DNA of 16,250 nucleotides from JAWLCQ01 sp041687095 (GTDB taxonomy: Bacteria > Planctomycetota > Phycisphaerae > SM23-33). Both the position numbers and the translations under genes were made by a program. This document shows positions 7,301-13,406 of the stretch, in pieces (position 1 is the stretch's first letter; each line of letters opens with the position of its first letter). A model generated the notes under the pieces. The model did not search any database. It was not told the origin of the DNA and saw only the letters and a list, made by a program, of their open reading frames with translations. Where the stretch lies: the NCBI GenBank assembly GCA_041687095.1, contig JAWLCQ010000108.1, positions 1 through 16,250 of the forward strand, in the 5' to 3' direction.

Positions 7301-9083
7301 GGCGCTGGTGGTGAGGCTCTACGACTGTATGCGCTGGGGCGGGATCCCCTACGCCCGCCGCTACGCCGACCACGTCCGGAGCATCTACGCCAAGGACACG
7401 CCCGACCAGCACCACGCCGCCACCCGCGCCGTCCTGCACACCCTCGCCGACGCCATGCTCATCAAGGACGCCGTCTTCACCGCCGAACTGGCCACCAGTC
7501 CGGAGAAGTACGCCCGCGACCGCGAGAAGTACAACGTCAACCCCGCCAACGGCGACCGCATCGTCTACCGCCACCTGTGGCACGTGGACCTCCGCGTCGG
7601 GTCCCGCACGTTCACCAGGGACCTCACGCTGCGCCCCTGGGCCCTGAAGGCCCTCCGCACCAGCCGCTACCTCCGCAAGGCCTTCCCCGCCTGGTCGCGG
7701 AACGAGAGGCGATTCCTCGCCGACTACGAGCGGATGATCGAGGCGTTCACCTGGAACACCGCCGACGAGTACCGCACCGCCCTCGCCCGCCTGTCGTCCC
7801 CGCGCTGCATGAGCTGCCGCAACCCCCGCTGCAGCGAGATGGGCTGCCCGCTGGCGGGGGACATCCCCGCGTGGCTGCACCTGGCGTACGAGGGCCGCTG
7901 GCGGGACAGCGCCCGCGCCCTGCTGTCCGACAACAACTTCCCCGAGATCACCGCCCGCCTCTGCCCCGCCCTCTGCCAGTCCGCCTGCAAGAAGGGGCTC
8001 AACGGCGAGGAGGTCAAGGTCCGCGACTTCGAGCGCCGCGTCATCGACCGCGCCCTCGAGGAGGGCTGGGTCGAGCCCCAGGTTCCCTCCCGCCCCACCG
8101 GCCTCCGCGTCGCCGTCGTCGGGTCCGGGCCCGCCGGCCTGGCGGCGGCGCAGCAGTTGGCGCGGAGCGGGCACACCGTCGTCGTCTTCGAGAGGGACGA
8201 GCAGCCCGGGGGGCTGCTGCGGTACGGCATCCCGGAGTTCCGCCTGGACAAGACGCTGATCGACTTCCGCGTCGAGCAGCTCGCCGCCGAGGGCGTCGAG
8301 TTCCGCTGCGGCGTGGACGTGGGGCGGGACGTCACCGGCGAGCAGCTCCGCACCGACTTCCACGCCGTCCTCCTCGCCACCGGCGCCCGCCGCGCCCGCA
8401 CCCTCCCGGTGGACGGGGCGGAGCAGCCGGGCGTGCACCTGGCGCTGGACTTCCTGCGGCAGGAGAACCTCCGCGCCAACGGGCACGAGGTGGACGACTC
8501 GCGACGGATCCATGCCCAGGGCAAGGTCGTCGCGGTCATCGGCGGGGGCTTGACGGGCGAGGACTGCGTGGAGACGGCCCTGGCGCAGGGGGCGAAGGAA
8601 GTCCATCAGCTCGAGATCCTCCCCCGCGGGCACGACGACGACGTCCCGCACGCGGACCACTACGGCGAGGAGGTCATCCGCCGCTGGTCCGTCGCGACCA
8701 AGGCCTTCGAGCACCGCAACGGGGCGGGGTTGACGGCCCTGCGGGCGGCGAGGGTGCAGTGGATCAACTCCGCCAACGGGCCCGTGATGAAGGAGCTGCC
8801 CGAGAGCGAGTTCCGCATCGACGTGGACCTGGCGCTGCTCGCCGTCGGATTCGAGCCCGTCCTCCCCCGCGCGCTCTGCGAGCAGTTGGGGCTCGACGTG
8901 ACGCCCAAGGGCGTGCCCGTGGTGAATGACTTCGCCACGACCGCCGACGGGGTCTTCGCGGCCGGGGACGCCGTCAACGGGGCCACCTACGTCGTCACCG
9001 CCATCGCCTCCGCCCGCCGCGCCGCCGAACGCATCAACCGCTACCTGGCCGAACGGACCGAGAAGGCCCAGGCGACCGTCTAG
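4320..9083 (+). CDS. Indolepyruvate:ferredoxin oxidoreductase fused to GltD-type flavoprotein
   Basis: The 1587-residue protein joins a long-form IOR (oxidative decarboxylation of aryl-pyruvates to acyl-CoA, about 1150 residues) to a full GltD module (about 430). In order: pyrimidine-type thiamine-PP domain with YPGSP 39-43 and Glu71; CAGCPH at 424-429; pyrophosphate-type domain with GD 510-511 and DN 538-539; Fe-S region C650-x2-C653-x2-C656-x5-C662 and C683-x5-C689-x5-C695; gamma domain from about 730 (GVGGMGVGLATRIL); helical DUF6537-like region about 945-1150; GltD-type Fe-S domain C1163, C1166, C1171, C1176, C1215, C1219, C1223; FAD site GSGPAG at 1268; NAD(P)H site GGGLTG at 1408; C-terminal GVFAAGDA. 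This suggests electrons pass within one chain between thiamine-PP, Fe-S clusters and NAD(P). The substrate is not provable from sequence. No ribosome site precedes the ATG. Confidence 0.88.
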   Translation: MKVDPRFLTESGPEIFTGNELLLKGALETTGGVHFLGGYPGSPVADFFNAMAFIKDLLKARGIRAVINNNEALSAAALNGTQLVGARGMIVMKSVGVHVAADALALGNLAGSHPQGGAVVVAGDDPWSDSTQVAADSRYLFKHLHMPVIEPADPQEAKDYIDLSFRLSAGAELYAGYILTTNLADGGGSVQCRPNQFPAFNTNQKIALDTAAIDVDKFVLLPPKTWWREEALPERFERAIQLSRALGLNRLLHADSAPEPRRPLGFVTSGLAHGYLEQALLEMGVLGDYPVLKFGLTYPVDPERIRQLAQHCERIIVVEERRGFLEEQIGEIILRDRQSDRPGGGVEIWGKTFPAGLRGIPATRGLHPSILIERLAPLLKKVVRRDRSLFIPPPHEGLDRELTRIDNTERADVAPLPPRLPTFCAGCPHRDTSGLCLEIQKAFLDPQYMRTAHNREPVDLLFHGDTGCYTMLMYPPTTSLMHDYSGMGLGGGTGSGTDPFIVNKQVVFMGDSTFFHSGQIAISQAIKVGQDITFIILDNSTTAMTGHQPTPGVDYDILGNPTETQDIEAVVAGLAADSPVPVVRVDPEQREPYRRLLERTFLADGVKVIIATKECGITRGRRKKSQERDALRRKGFLPSWEHMNINTEICRFCLACAEVTGCPGLTHVPTDYGRKMDTDITVCVNDGACERVRACNSFERILVKRKRPPRTRVPELGLDHIPEPEKRPMDRIWRGCVVGVGGMGVGLATRILVRAGHKEGYEVVFIDKKGLAIRNGGVVSQVVYNIAGLPTTGIIPYGKADLLLGVDVLEAARALDPRGRSRIASSDRTAAVINTSKVLTSLGLLGREDFDTAELEKLIREHTREDDFLARDISRICEKYLGSKLFANIMMLGFAFQKGLIPVSMHSMAWAIKDTLRTDVRKNLYAFNMGRKLVVQPDLFQGAPVRTDWKDVLEERCRFTIRRYRRGHRLADELRELTADVVGATPALHPALHRALVVRLYDCMRWGGIPYARRYADHVRSIYAKDTPDQHHAATRAVLHTLADAMLIKDAVFTAELATSPEKYARDREKYNVNPANGDRIVYRHLWHVDLRVGSRTFTRDLTLRPWALKALRTSRYLRKAFPAWSRNERRFLADYERMIEAFTWNTADEYRTALARLSSPRCMSCRNPRCSEMGCPLAGDIPAWLHLAYEGRWRDSARALLSDNNFPEITARLCPALCQSACKKGLNGEEVKVRDFERRVIDRALEEGWVEPQVPSRPTGLRVAVVGSGPAGLAAAQQLARSGHTVVVFERDEQPGGLLRYGIPEFRLDKTLIDFRVEQLAAEGVEFRCGVDVGRDVTGEQLRTDFHAVLLATGARRARTLPVDGAEQPGVHLALDFLRQENLRANGHEVDDSRRIHAQGKVVAVIGGGLTGEDCVETALAQGAKEVHQLEILPRGHDDDVPHADHYGEEVIRRWSVATKAFEHRNGAGLTALRAARVQWINSANGPVMKELPESEFRIDVDLALLAVGFEPVLPRALCEQLGLDVTPKGVPVVNDFATTADGVFAAGDAVNGATYVVTAIASARRAAERINRYLAERTEKAQATV

Positions 9084-9186
9084 GAACGACTTGCGAAACT
9101 CGCCTCACCCCAGAGCACGGGAATAGACCGCAGAGAGGAAGGCAACAAGACTGCAAGAACCTGACGCTGCGCCCGGCAGACCCCAT

Positions 9187-9207
9187 CCCACCGACGCAGT
9201 CGGTGGG
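9187..9207. repeat. 9-bp hairpin downstream of the oxidoreductase
   Basis: CCCACCGAC (9187-9195) pairs perfectly with GTCGGTGGG (9199-9207) around the loop GCA. It lies about 100 bases after the oxidoreductase stop and is followed by CTTAGG, with no T-run. It may terminate transcription weakly, but is more likely a dispersed palindrome. Confidence 0.5.
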
Positions 9208-9223
9208 CTTAGGAACCCGCCGC

Positions 9224-9321
9224 TGCGGTCCCCGGTCCCCGGTCCCCGGTCCCCGGTTCCTGGTTCCTGGTTCCCGGTTCCTGGTTCCCGGTTCCCGGTT
9301 CCTGGTTCCTGGTTCCCGGTT
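9224..9321. repeat. Fourteen tandem 7-base repeats before nth
   Basis: Exactly fourteen heptamers run without interruption: one TGCGGTC, three CCCGGTC, then a mixture of CCCGGTT and CCTGGTT. Read on the other strand the units are GGAACCG/GGAACCA, similar in phase and sequence to the GGAATAG/GGAACAG heptamers after nadK. The array ends 36 bases before the nth start codon, where a promoter would be expected, and 24 bases before its ribosome binding site, so copy number changes could alter nth expression. No spacers are present, so it is not a CRISPR array. Confidence 0.85.
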
Positions 9322-9357
9322 CCTGTCCTCTCCCAGATTCCCTCCACAGGAGTTTCC

Positions 9358-10017
9358 ATGCCTCACGAATCGAAGAAAGCCAAGCGAGAGCGGGTGAGCG
9401 AGATCCTGACCCGCCTCCAGAAGCGATACCCCGACGCCAAGTGCGCCCTGCGCCACCGAAATCCCCTGCAGTTGCTGGTGGCGACGATCCTGTCGGCGCA
9501 GTGCACGGACGCGAAGGTCAACGAGGTCACCGAGGACCTCTTCCGCAAGTACAAGACCCCCGAGGAGTTTGCCAACGTCTCGCAGGGCGCGTTGGAGCAG
9601 GACATCCACAGCACCGGGTTCTACCGGAACAAGGCCAAGAACATCCGCGGGGCGGCCAAGAAGATCGTCGAGGAGCACGGCGGGAAGGTGCCCGACACGA
9701 TGGAGGCGCTGCTGGAGCTTCCGGGCGTGGCCCGCAAGACCGCCAACGTCGTCCTGGAGACCGCCTTCGGGAAGAACGAGGGCGTCATCGTGGACACCCA
9801 CGTCATCCGCCTCTCCCAGCGCCTGGGCCTGACCGAGCGCAAGGACAACTCGAGCGATCGGATGGAGGCCGAGCTGATGGACCTCGTCCCCCGCGAGATG
9901 TGGGGACGGTTCAGCCACCTGCTGGTCTTCCACGGGCGGAGCCTCTGCACCGCCCGCAAGCCCGACTGCGAGCACTGCCCGATCAACGACCTGTGCCCCT
10001 CGGCGTTCAAGGCGTAG
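9358..10017 (+). CDS. nth: Endonuclease III, DNA glycosylase/AP lyase
   Basis: This 219-residue enzyme removes oxidised pyrimidines and nicks the DNA at the abasic site in base excision repair. Length is normal. The helix-hairpin-helix LPGVARKTANVV (121-132) carries the catalytic lysine Lys127, and Asp146 in VDTHV is the conserved activating aspartate. The 4Fe-4S loop is complete: Cys197-x6-Cys204-x2-Cys207-x5-Cys213. The ILSAQCTD motif (44-51) near the lesion pocket is also present. ACAGGAG lies 6 bases before the ATG. The TAG stop is the start of a 14-base sequence repeated 143 bases downstream, flanking a palindromic insert, so the gene's 3' end may have been remade by an insertion. The 7-base array just upstream is the notable context. 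Confidence 0.95.
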   Translation: MPHESKKAKRERVSEILTRLQKRYPDAKCALRHRNPLQLLVATILSAQCTDAKVNEVTEDLFRKYKTPEEFANVSQGALEQDIHSTGFYRNKAKNIRGAAKKIVEEHGGKVPDTMEALLELPGVARKTANVVLETAFGKNEGVIVDTHVIRLSQRLGLTERKDNSSDRMEAELMDLVPREMWGRFSHLLVFHGRSLCTARKPDCEHCPINDLCPSAFKA

Positions 10018-10170
10018 CGGACGGGGGGGCCATCGCAAACTCGGAATCGCGGGTGCCACGGCTGCGCTGTTTGCAGCCGTGCTCGCACGAGCGCGCGGCG
10101 CAACGCGGGTTCTGCGAACGCATGGCGCCCGGCGAACCGGACTTTGCGATGCCCCTGTAGCGGACGGGGG
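10014..10170. mobile_element. Candidate palindromic insert flanked by 14-base direct repeats
   Basis: The 14 bases GTAGCGGACGGGGG occur at 10014-10027 and again at 10157-10170. Between them is a 129-base segment whose ends are inverted: GGCCATCGCAAACTC on the left against GACTTTGCGATGCCC on the right, matching over about 15 bases with two differences. The centre carries the 31-base palindrome at 10051-10081. This looks like a non-coding miniature element with a long target duplication starting at the nth stop codon. A simple local duplication around an older palindrome is an alternative. No coding potential is evident. Confidence 0.45.
10051..10081 (+). repeat. Dispersed 31-base palindrome, copy 2
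   Basis: GGGTGC followed by a perfect 9-bp stem, CACGGCTGC (10057-10065) and GCAGCCGTG (10073-10081), with loop GCTGTTT. It is identical over 31 bases to the reverse complement of 4106-4136, about 6 kb away. Confidence 0.8.
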
Positions 10171-10175
10171 TGACC

Positions 10176-10205
10176 TTGCAGAATCCCGGCCGCTCCCCGT
10201 ATCAT
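10176..10205 (+). promoter_or_regulatory. Promoter of the 10212 operon, probably leaderless
   Basis: TTGCAG (10176-10181), an 18-base spacer and TATCAT (10200-10205) form a good sigma-70-like promoter. Only GCACGG separates the -10 hexamer from the ATG at 10212, so the predicted transcription start is the A of the start codon. No ribosome binding site can be seen. Confidence 0.6.
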
Positions 10206-10211
10206 GCACGG

Positions 10212-11558
10212 ATGCACGACAGACGGATCTTTCGCGCAGTGGTCCTGACGCTCGCGGCCTGCGGGGCGGCGCCGGGGTTTGCGCACGCCCAGCCCGTCCC
10301 CGCCCCGGCCGAGGAGTACCGCAACTGGGATGAGGGGGTGTCGCTGCAGGCGCCCTCGGGCGGGCAGCGCATCCTCGAGCCCTCCCCCACCCGCCTGGTG
10401 GGCTGGCGGCGGGTGGATCCCATGACGGGCGAGGAGCAGTGGCGGTTCAACGTCATTCGCATCGCGCACACCGAGCCCGTCACCGACCTTTCCGCCTACG
10501 CCGCCCACCGCATGGACGACATCCGCGGGGAGGACCCCAACGAGGTCTTCCGCTTCGCTCCCGTGCAGTACCGCACGCTCAACGAGCGGGCCGCCTTCGA
10601 GCTGCAGGTCGAGAGCACCGACAAGGTCAAGACCTGGCAGCGGATGCTCTGGGTGCAGATGGACCCGCGGAGGTTCCTGGTCTTCTCGCTCGCGGGCCCG
10701 CCCGCCCGGCAGGACGACCTCAACCGCCTCCTGGACTCCATCCTCAAGACCGTCTCCGTGCACGACCCGGCCGCCTGGCGGGCGGACCGCAAGGGCAACC
10801 TGCAGCGCGGGGAGCAGTGGCTCGAGCAGATGACGCAGGAGCGCCTGGTGCAGGCCCTGGACCGGGAGCCCCGCTGGCTGCTCGTCCGCCGCGGGGACAA
10901 GCCCGTCGGGTTCCAGGTGGTCCGCGAGCGCCCGCACGAACAGGCCGGGCGGGCGGGCGTCGAGGTCGAGTCGTGGGCCATGTTCCGCCCCTCCGCCGAG
11001 GAGGTGCAGCTCGTCCACCGCGAGCTGTTCACCACGGCCGACCGGGTGCTGGAGGTCTGGCGCGACCGGCTGCAGACGGGCGACGGGGACGCGGCGGTGA
11101 CGGTGTGGGAGCGCGGCATGGCCGCCAACGCCGCCCAGGTCGTCGTGGATCTCCACATCGCGGGGCGGCCCTCGACGATCCGCGCGGACGTGCCGCCGGA
11201 GCACTACCTCCCCCGCGCCTTGGCCGCCCTGCTGCCCCGCCTGGTGGACCTCCAGGCCCCGACCACCTACGGGTTCGCCTTCTACAATACCGAGACCAAC
11301 GAGACCGACTACCGCACCGTCACCGTCCACCCCGCCGAGGAGAAGGCCTTCGATGGACGGGTGCGGGTCGTGCACCGCCTGCTGGACCAGATGCGCTCCG
11401 ACACCCCCCCGATCACGCTGTGGGTGGACGCGCAGGGCCGGCTGCTGCGGATGGAGAACGCGGCGGGACTGGTGATGGCCCCGGCGGAGCGGGAGGAGGT
11501 GCTGCGGCACTTCCCCAATGCCGAGGCCGTCATCCGCGCCCTGAACCGCATGCGATGA
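10212..11558 (+). CDS. Secreted protein of unknown function
   Basis: The 448-residue product begins with a clear signal peptide (MHDRRIFRAVVLTLAACG, cleavage likely after GFAHA), so it should reach the periplasm. I do not recognise the family. The mature protein looks like two similar-sized beta-rich halves: residues about 30-190 with GVSLQAPSGG and RFLVFSLAG strands, where the pattern recalls lipid-binding or PsbP-like folds only loosely, and about 200-448 with long strands such as VEVESWAMF and TTYGFAFYNTETNET. No catalytic motif or cysteine pair stands out. The in-frame start at 10170 was rejected because it would lie upstream of the -10 element and bury the signal peptide. It is the first gene of a likely operon; trxB starts 25 bases after its stop. 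Confidence 0.7.
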   Translation: MHDRRIFRAVVLTLAACGAAPGFAHAQPVPAPAEEYRNWDEGVSLQAPSGGQRILEPSPTRLVGWRRVDPMTGEEQWRFNVIRIAHTEPVTDLSAYAAHRMDDIRGEDPNEVFRFAPVQYRTLNERAAFELQVESTDKVKTWQRMLWVQMDPRRFLVFSLAGPPARQDDLNRLLDSILKTVSVHDPAAWRADRKGNLQRGEQWLEQMTQERLVQALDREPRWLLVRRGDKPVGFQVVRERPHEQAGRAGVEVESWAMFRPSAEEVQLVHRELFTTADRVLEVWRDRLQTGDGDAAVTVWERGMAANAAQVVVDLHIAGRPSTIRADVPPEHYLPRALAALLPRLVDLQAPTTYGFAFYNTETNETDYRTVTVHPAEEKAFDGRVRVVHRLLDQMRSDTPPITLWVDAQGRLLRMENAAGLVMAPAEREEVLRHFPNAEAVIRALNRMR

Positions 11559-11583
11559 ACCGACCGACGCCAGAGGAGCGACC

Positions 11584-12597
11584 ATGCCCGAGAGCAAGCT
11601 GTGGGACGTGATCATCATCGGAGGGGGCCCGGCCGGGCTGGCGGCGGCGCTGTACGCGGCGCGGGACCGCTACGCCACGCTGCTGCTGGAGAAGAACGGC
11701 CTGCCCGGGGGGCAGATCATGCTCACCGAGTCCATCGAGAACTACCCGGGCTACCCGCGGGTCTCGGGGTTCGACCTCGTGCAGAAGATGCAGGAGCAGG
11801 TCACCGCCTTCGGGACCGACCTCCGCACCAACCGCGCCGTCACCTCCCTCACCCGCCGCGATGACGGGACGTTCTCCGTCCTGGTCAACCACGGGGAGGA
11901 GACCCACACCGCCCGCTCCGTCATCCTCGCCCCGGGCAGCGACTACCGCCAGCTCGGGGTGCCCGGGGAGGCCCAGATGCGCCAAGCGACGCGCGTGAGC
12001 TACTGCGCCACCTGCGACGGGGCCTTCTACCGCGACAAGCACGTCCTCACCGTCGGGGGGGGCAACACCGCCGTCGAGGACACCGTCTACCTCGCCACCC
12101 GCTTCGCCCAGAAGGTGACGATGATCCACCGCCGCCGCGAATTCCGCGCCCAGAAGGTCCTTATCGAGGAACTCCACGAGGCGGCCGACGGCGGGAAGAT
12201 CGACATCCGCCTGCCCTACGTCCTGGAGGAGATCGTCCCCACCGACGACGGGAAGGACATCGACCACGTCCTCATCCGCAACATGGAGCAGGACCGCGCC
12301 GAGAAGCTCCATGTCGACGGGGTCTTCATCTTCGTCGGGATGGTCCCCAACACCAAGTTCCTCCAGGGCTTCATCGAACTCGACGAGGCGGGCTACGTCC
12401 CGGCCAACCCCCAGACGATGCACACGGCGATCCCGGGCGTCTTCATCGCCGGGGACTGCCGCCAGCACGCCCCCCTGCAGCTCATCACCGCCTGCGCCGA
12501 CGGCGTCGTCGCGGCCATGCAGCTCAAGCAGTACTTCCGCGACCCGTCGTCCTGGGCCACCGTCACCGAACCGACCCCCGAGGGCAAGGGGTGGTAA
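11584..12597 (+). CDS. trxB: Thioredoxin reductase (NADPH)
   Basis: This cytoplasmic flavoenzyme transfers electrons from NADPH through FAD and a redox disulfide to thioredoxin. The 337-residue length fits the low-molecular-weight bacterial class. The FAD-binding motif GGGPAG is at residues 13-18, the active-site pair CATC at 141-144 in the usual YCATCDGAF context, the NADPH Rossmann motif GGGNTA at 158-163, the NADPH phosphate-binding HRRREFRAQ at 182-190 and the second FAD motif GDCR near residue 294. The Rossmann motif has N-T where GGGDSA or GGGNSA is common; the arginines for NADPH are kept. GAGGAGCG lies just upstream of the ATG. The gene follows a secreted unknown protein and precedes an unknown helical protein by 14 bases, so it is cotranscribed within a four-gene cluster. 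Confidence 0.94.
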   Translation: MPESKLWDVIIIGGGPAGLAAALYAARDRYATLLLEKNGLPGGQIMLTESIENYPGYPRVSGFDLVQKMQEQVTAFGTDLRTNRAVTSLTRRDDGTFSVLVNHGEETHTARSVILAPGSDYRQLGVPGEAQMRQATRVSYCATCDGAFYRDKHVLTVGGGNTAVEDTVYLATRFAQKVTMIHRRREFRAQKVLIEELHEAADGGKIDIRLPYVLEEIVPTDDGKDIDHVLIRNMEQDRAEKLHVDGVFIFVGMVPNTKFLQGFIELDEAGYVPANPQTMHTAIPGVFIAGDCRQHAPLQLITACADGVVAAMQLKQYFRDPSSWATVTEPTPEGKGW

Positions 12598-12611
12598 CCG
12601 AGGGGGAACCC

Positions 12612-13406
12612 ATGTTCCTGATCCGCTGGGCCCGCACACTGCTGGCGCTGCCGTTCGTGACGGCGGGGCGACTGGCGGGAACCTTCAAGCTCCCCGCCGC
12701 CGTGCCGCTGCTGAAGATCGGATATGCGGTCGGCGACAACTACGAGGTGGCGCTGCAGGCGCTTTCGCTGCTGTTCACGACGTACGGCCCGCAGGTCGCC
12801 CACGCGCAGGGGCGGGCGTGGCTGGAGCGGCGGCGGTGTGGCGCGGCGATCGCGGGCTTCACGGGCCTGACGGCGCTGACGGCGGAGGACGTGGACGAAG
12901 CGCGAGCCCTGCTGGACCTCGGCCGCGGCTGCGGGGAGGACCCGACGGGGATGACGGACCTGCTGGCGATGGGCTTGGCCGCAAGAAGCGGGGACCCGCG
13001 GGACGTCAGCAACATCATCCACGCACTGCAGCAACGGAACGACCTCCCGCCGATGCTCTCGCGCATGGTGCTCTCCGAACGCATGGAGAACGCCCTGGCG
13101 CGTAGGGACTTCGCGGAGGCCCGGGCCCTGGCGATGCGCATGCTCGATATCGAGGAGTCGCCTTCCGCACGGGTCATCCTCTGGGCGTGCGAACGCAAGG
13201 AGGGACGCTCCCTCACCGCCGACGAGCACCTCGCCGCCGCCGTGAACCTCCCCCCGTGGCATTACTGGTACCTCCGCGCCGAAGGCGAGTTCGCCCTCGA
13301 CAACCCCCAGGGCCTCGAAGAGGCCCGCCGGAAGGTGTACGAGGAGAACGAGAAGATGGGCCAACACTTCGACCGATTCCTCGCGCTGCAGGGGCAGACG
13401 GCATGA
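12612..13406 (+). CDS. Helical protein of unknown function, TPR-like
   Basis: The 264-residue product is not a family I recognise. Residues 1-25 (MFLIRWARTLLALPFVTAGR) are hydrophobic with arginines and may anchor it to the membrane. The rest is almost entirely helical and alanine/leucine/arginine-rich, with helix pairs such as RMENALARRDFAEARALAMR that resemble TPR or alpha-solenoid repeats, and a C-terminal YLRAEGEFALDN...EEARRKVYEE segment. The start at 12612 is chosen over a GTG at 12591 because GAGGGGG lies about 5 bases before it and the GTG would overlap trxB. Its stop overlaps the start of the M50 protease gene (ATGA), so the two are translationally coupled and may work together. Confidence 0.75.
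   Translation: MFLIRWARTLLALPFVTAGRLAGTFKLPAAVPLLKIGYAVGDNYEVALQALSLLFTTYGPQVAHAQGRAWLERRRCGAAIAGFTGLTALTAEDVDEARALLDLGRGCGEDPTGMTDLLAMGLAARSGDPRDVSNIIHALQQRNDLPPMLSRMVLSERMENALARRDFAEARALAMRMLDIEESPSARVILWACERKEGRSLTADEHLAAAVNLPPWHYWYLRAEGEFALDNPQGLEEARRKVYEENEKMGQHFDRFLALQGQTA

Noticed and set aside
4242..8714. Very long open frame on the - strand (1490 codons) opposite the fused oxidoreductase
   Set aside because: Its product is a low-diversity mix of G, V, D, E, A, L and H without domain motifs. It is the expected shadow of a high-GC gene, and the + strand frame holds all recognised motifs.
9187..9207. Rho-independent terminator for the oxidoreductase
   Set aside because: The stem is strong but lacks a T-run on either strand and lies about 100 bases from the stop codon; listed only as a palindrome.
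9224..9321. Possible CRISPR array
   Set aside because: The 7-base units are contiguous, with no spacers and no cas genes nearby.
10170..10211. Upstream start giving a 14-residue longer secreted protein
   Set aside because: It would start before the -10 element and place a polar stretch ahead of the signal peptide; the ATG at 10212 fits better.
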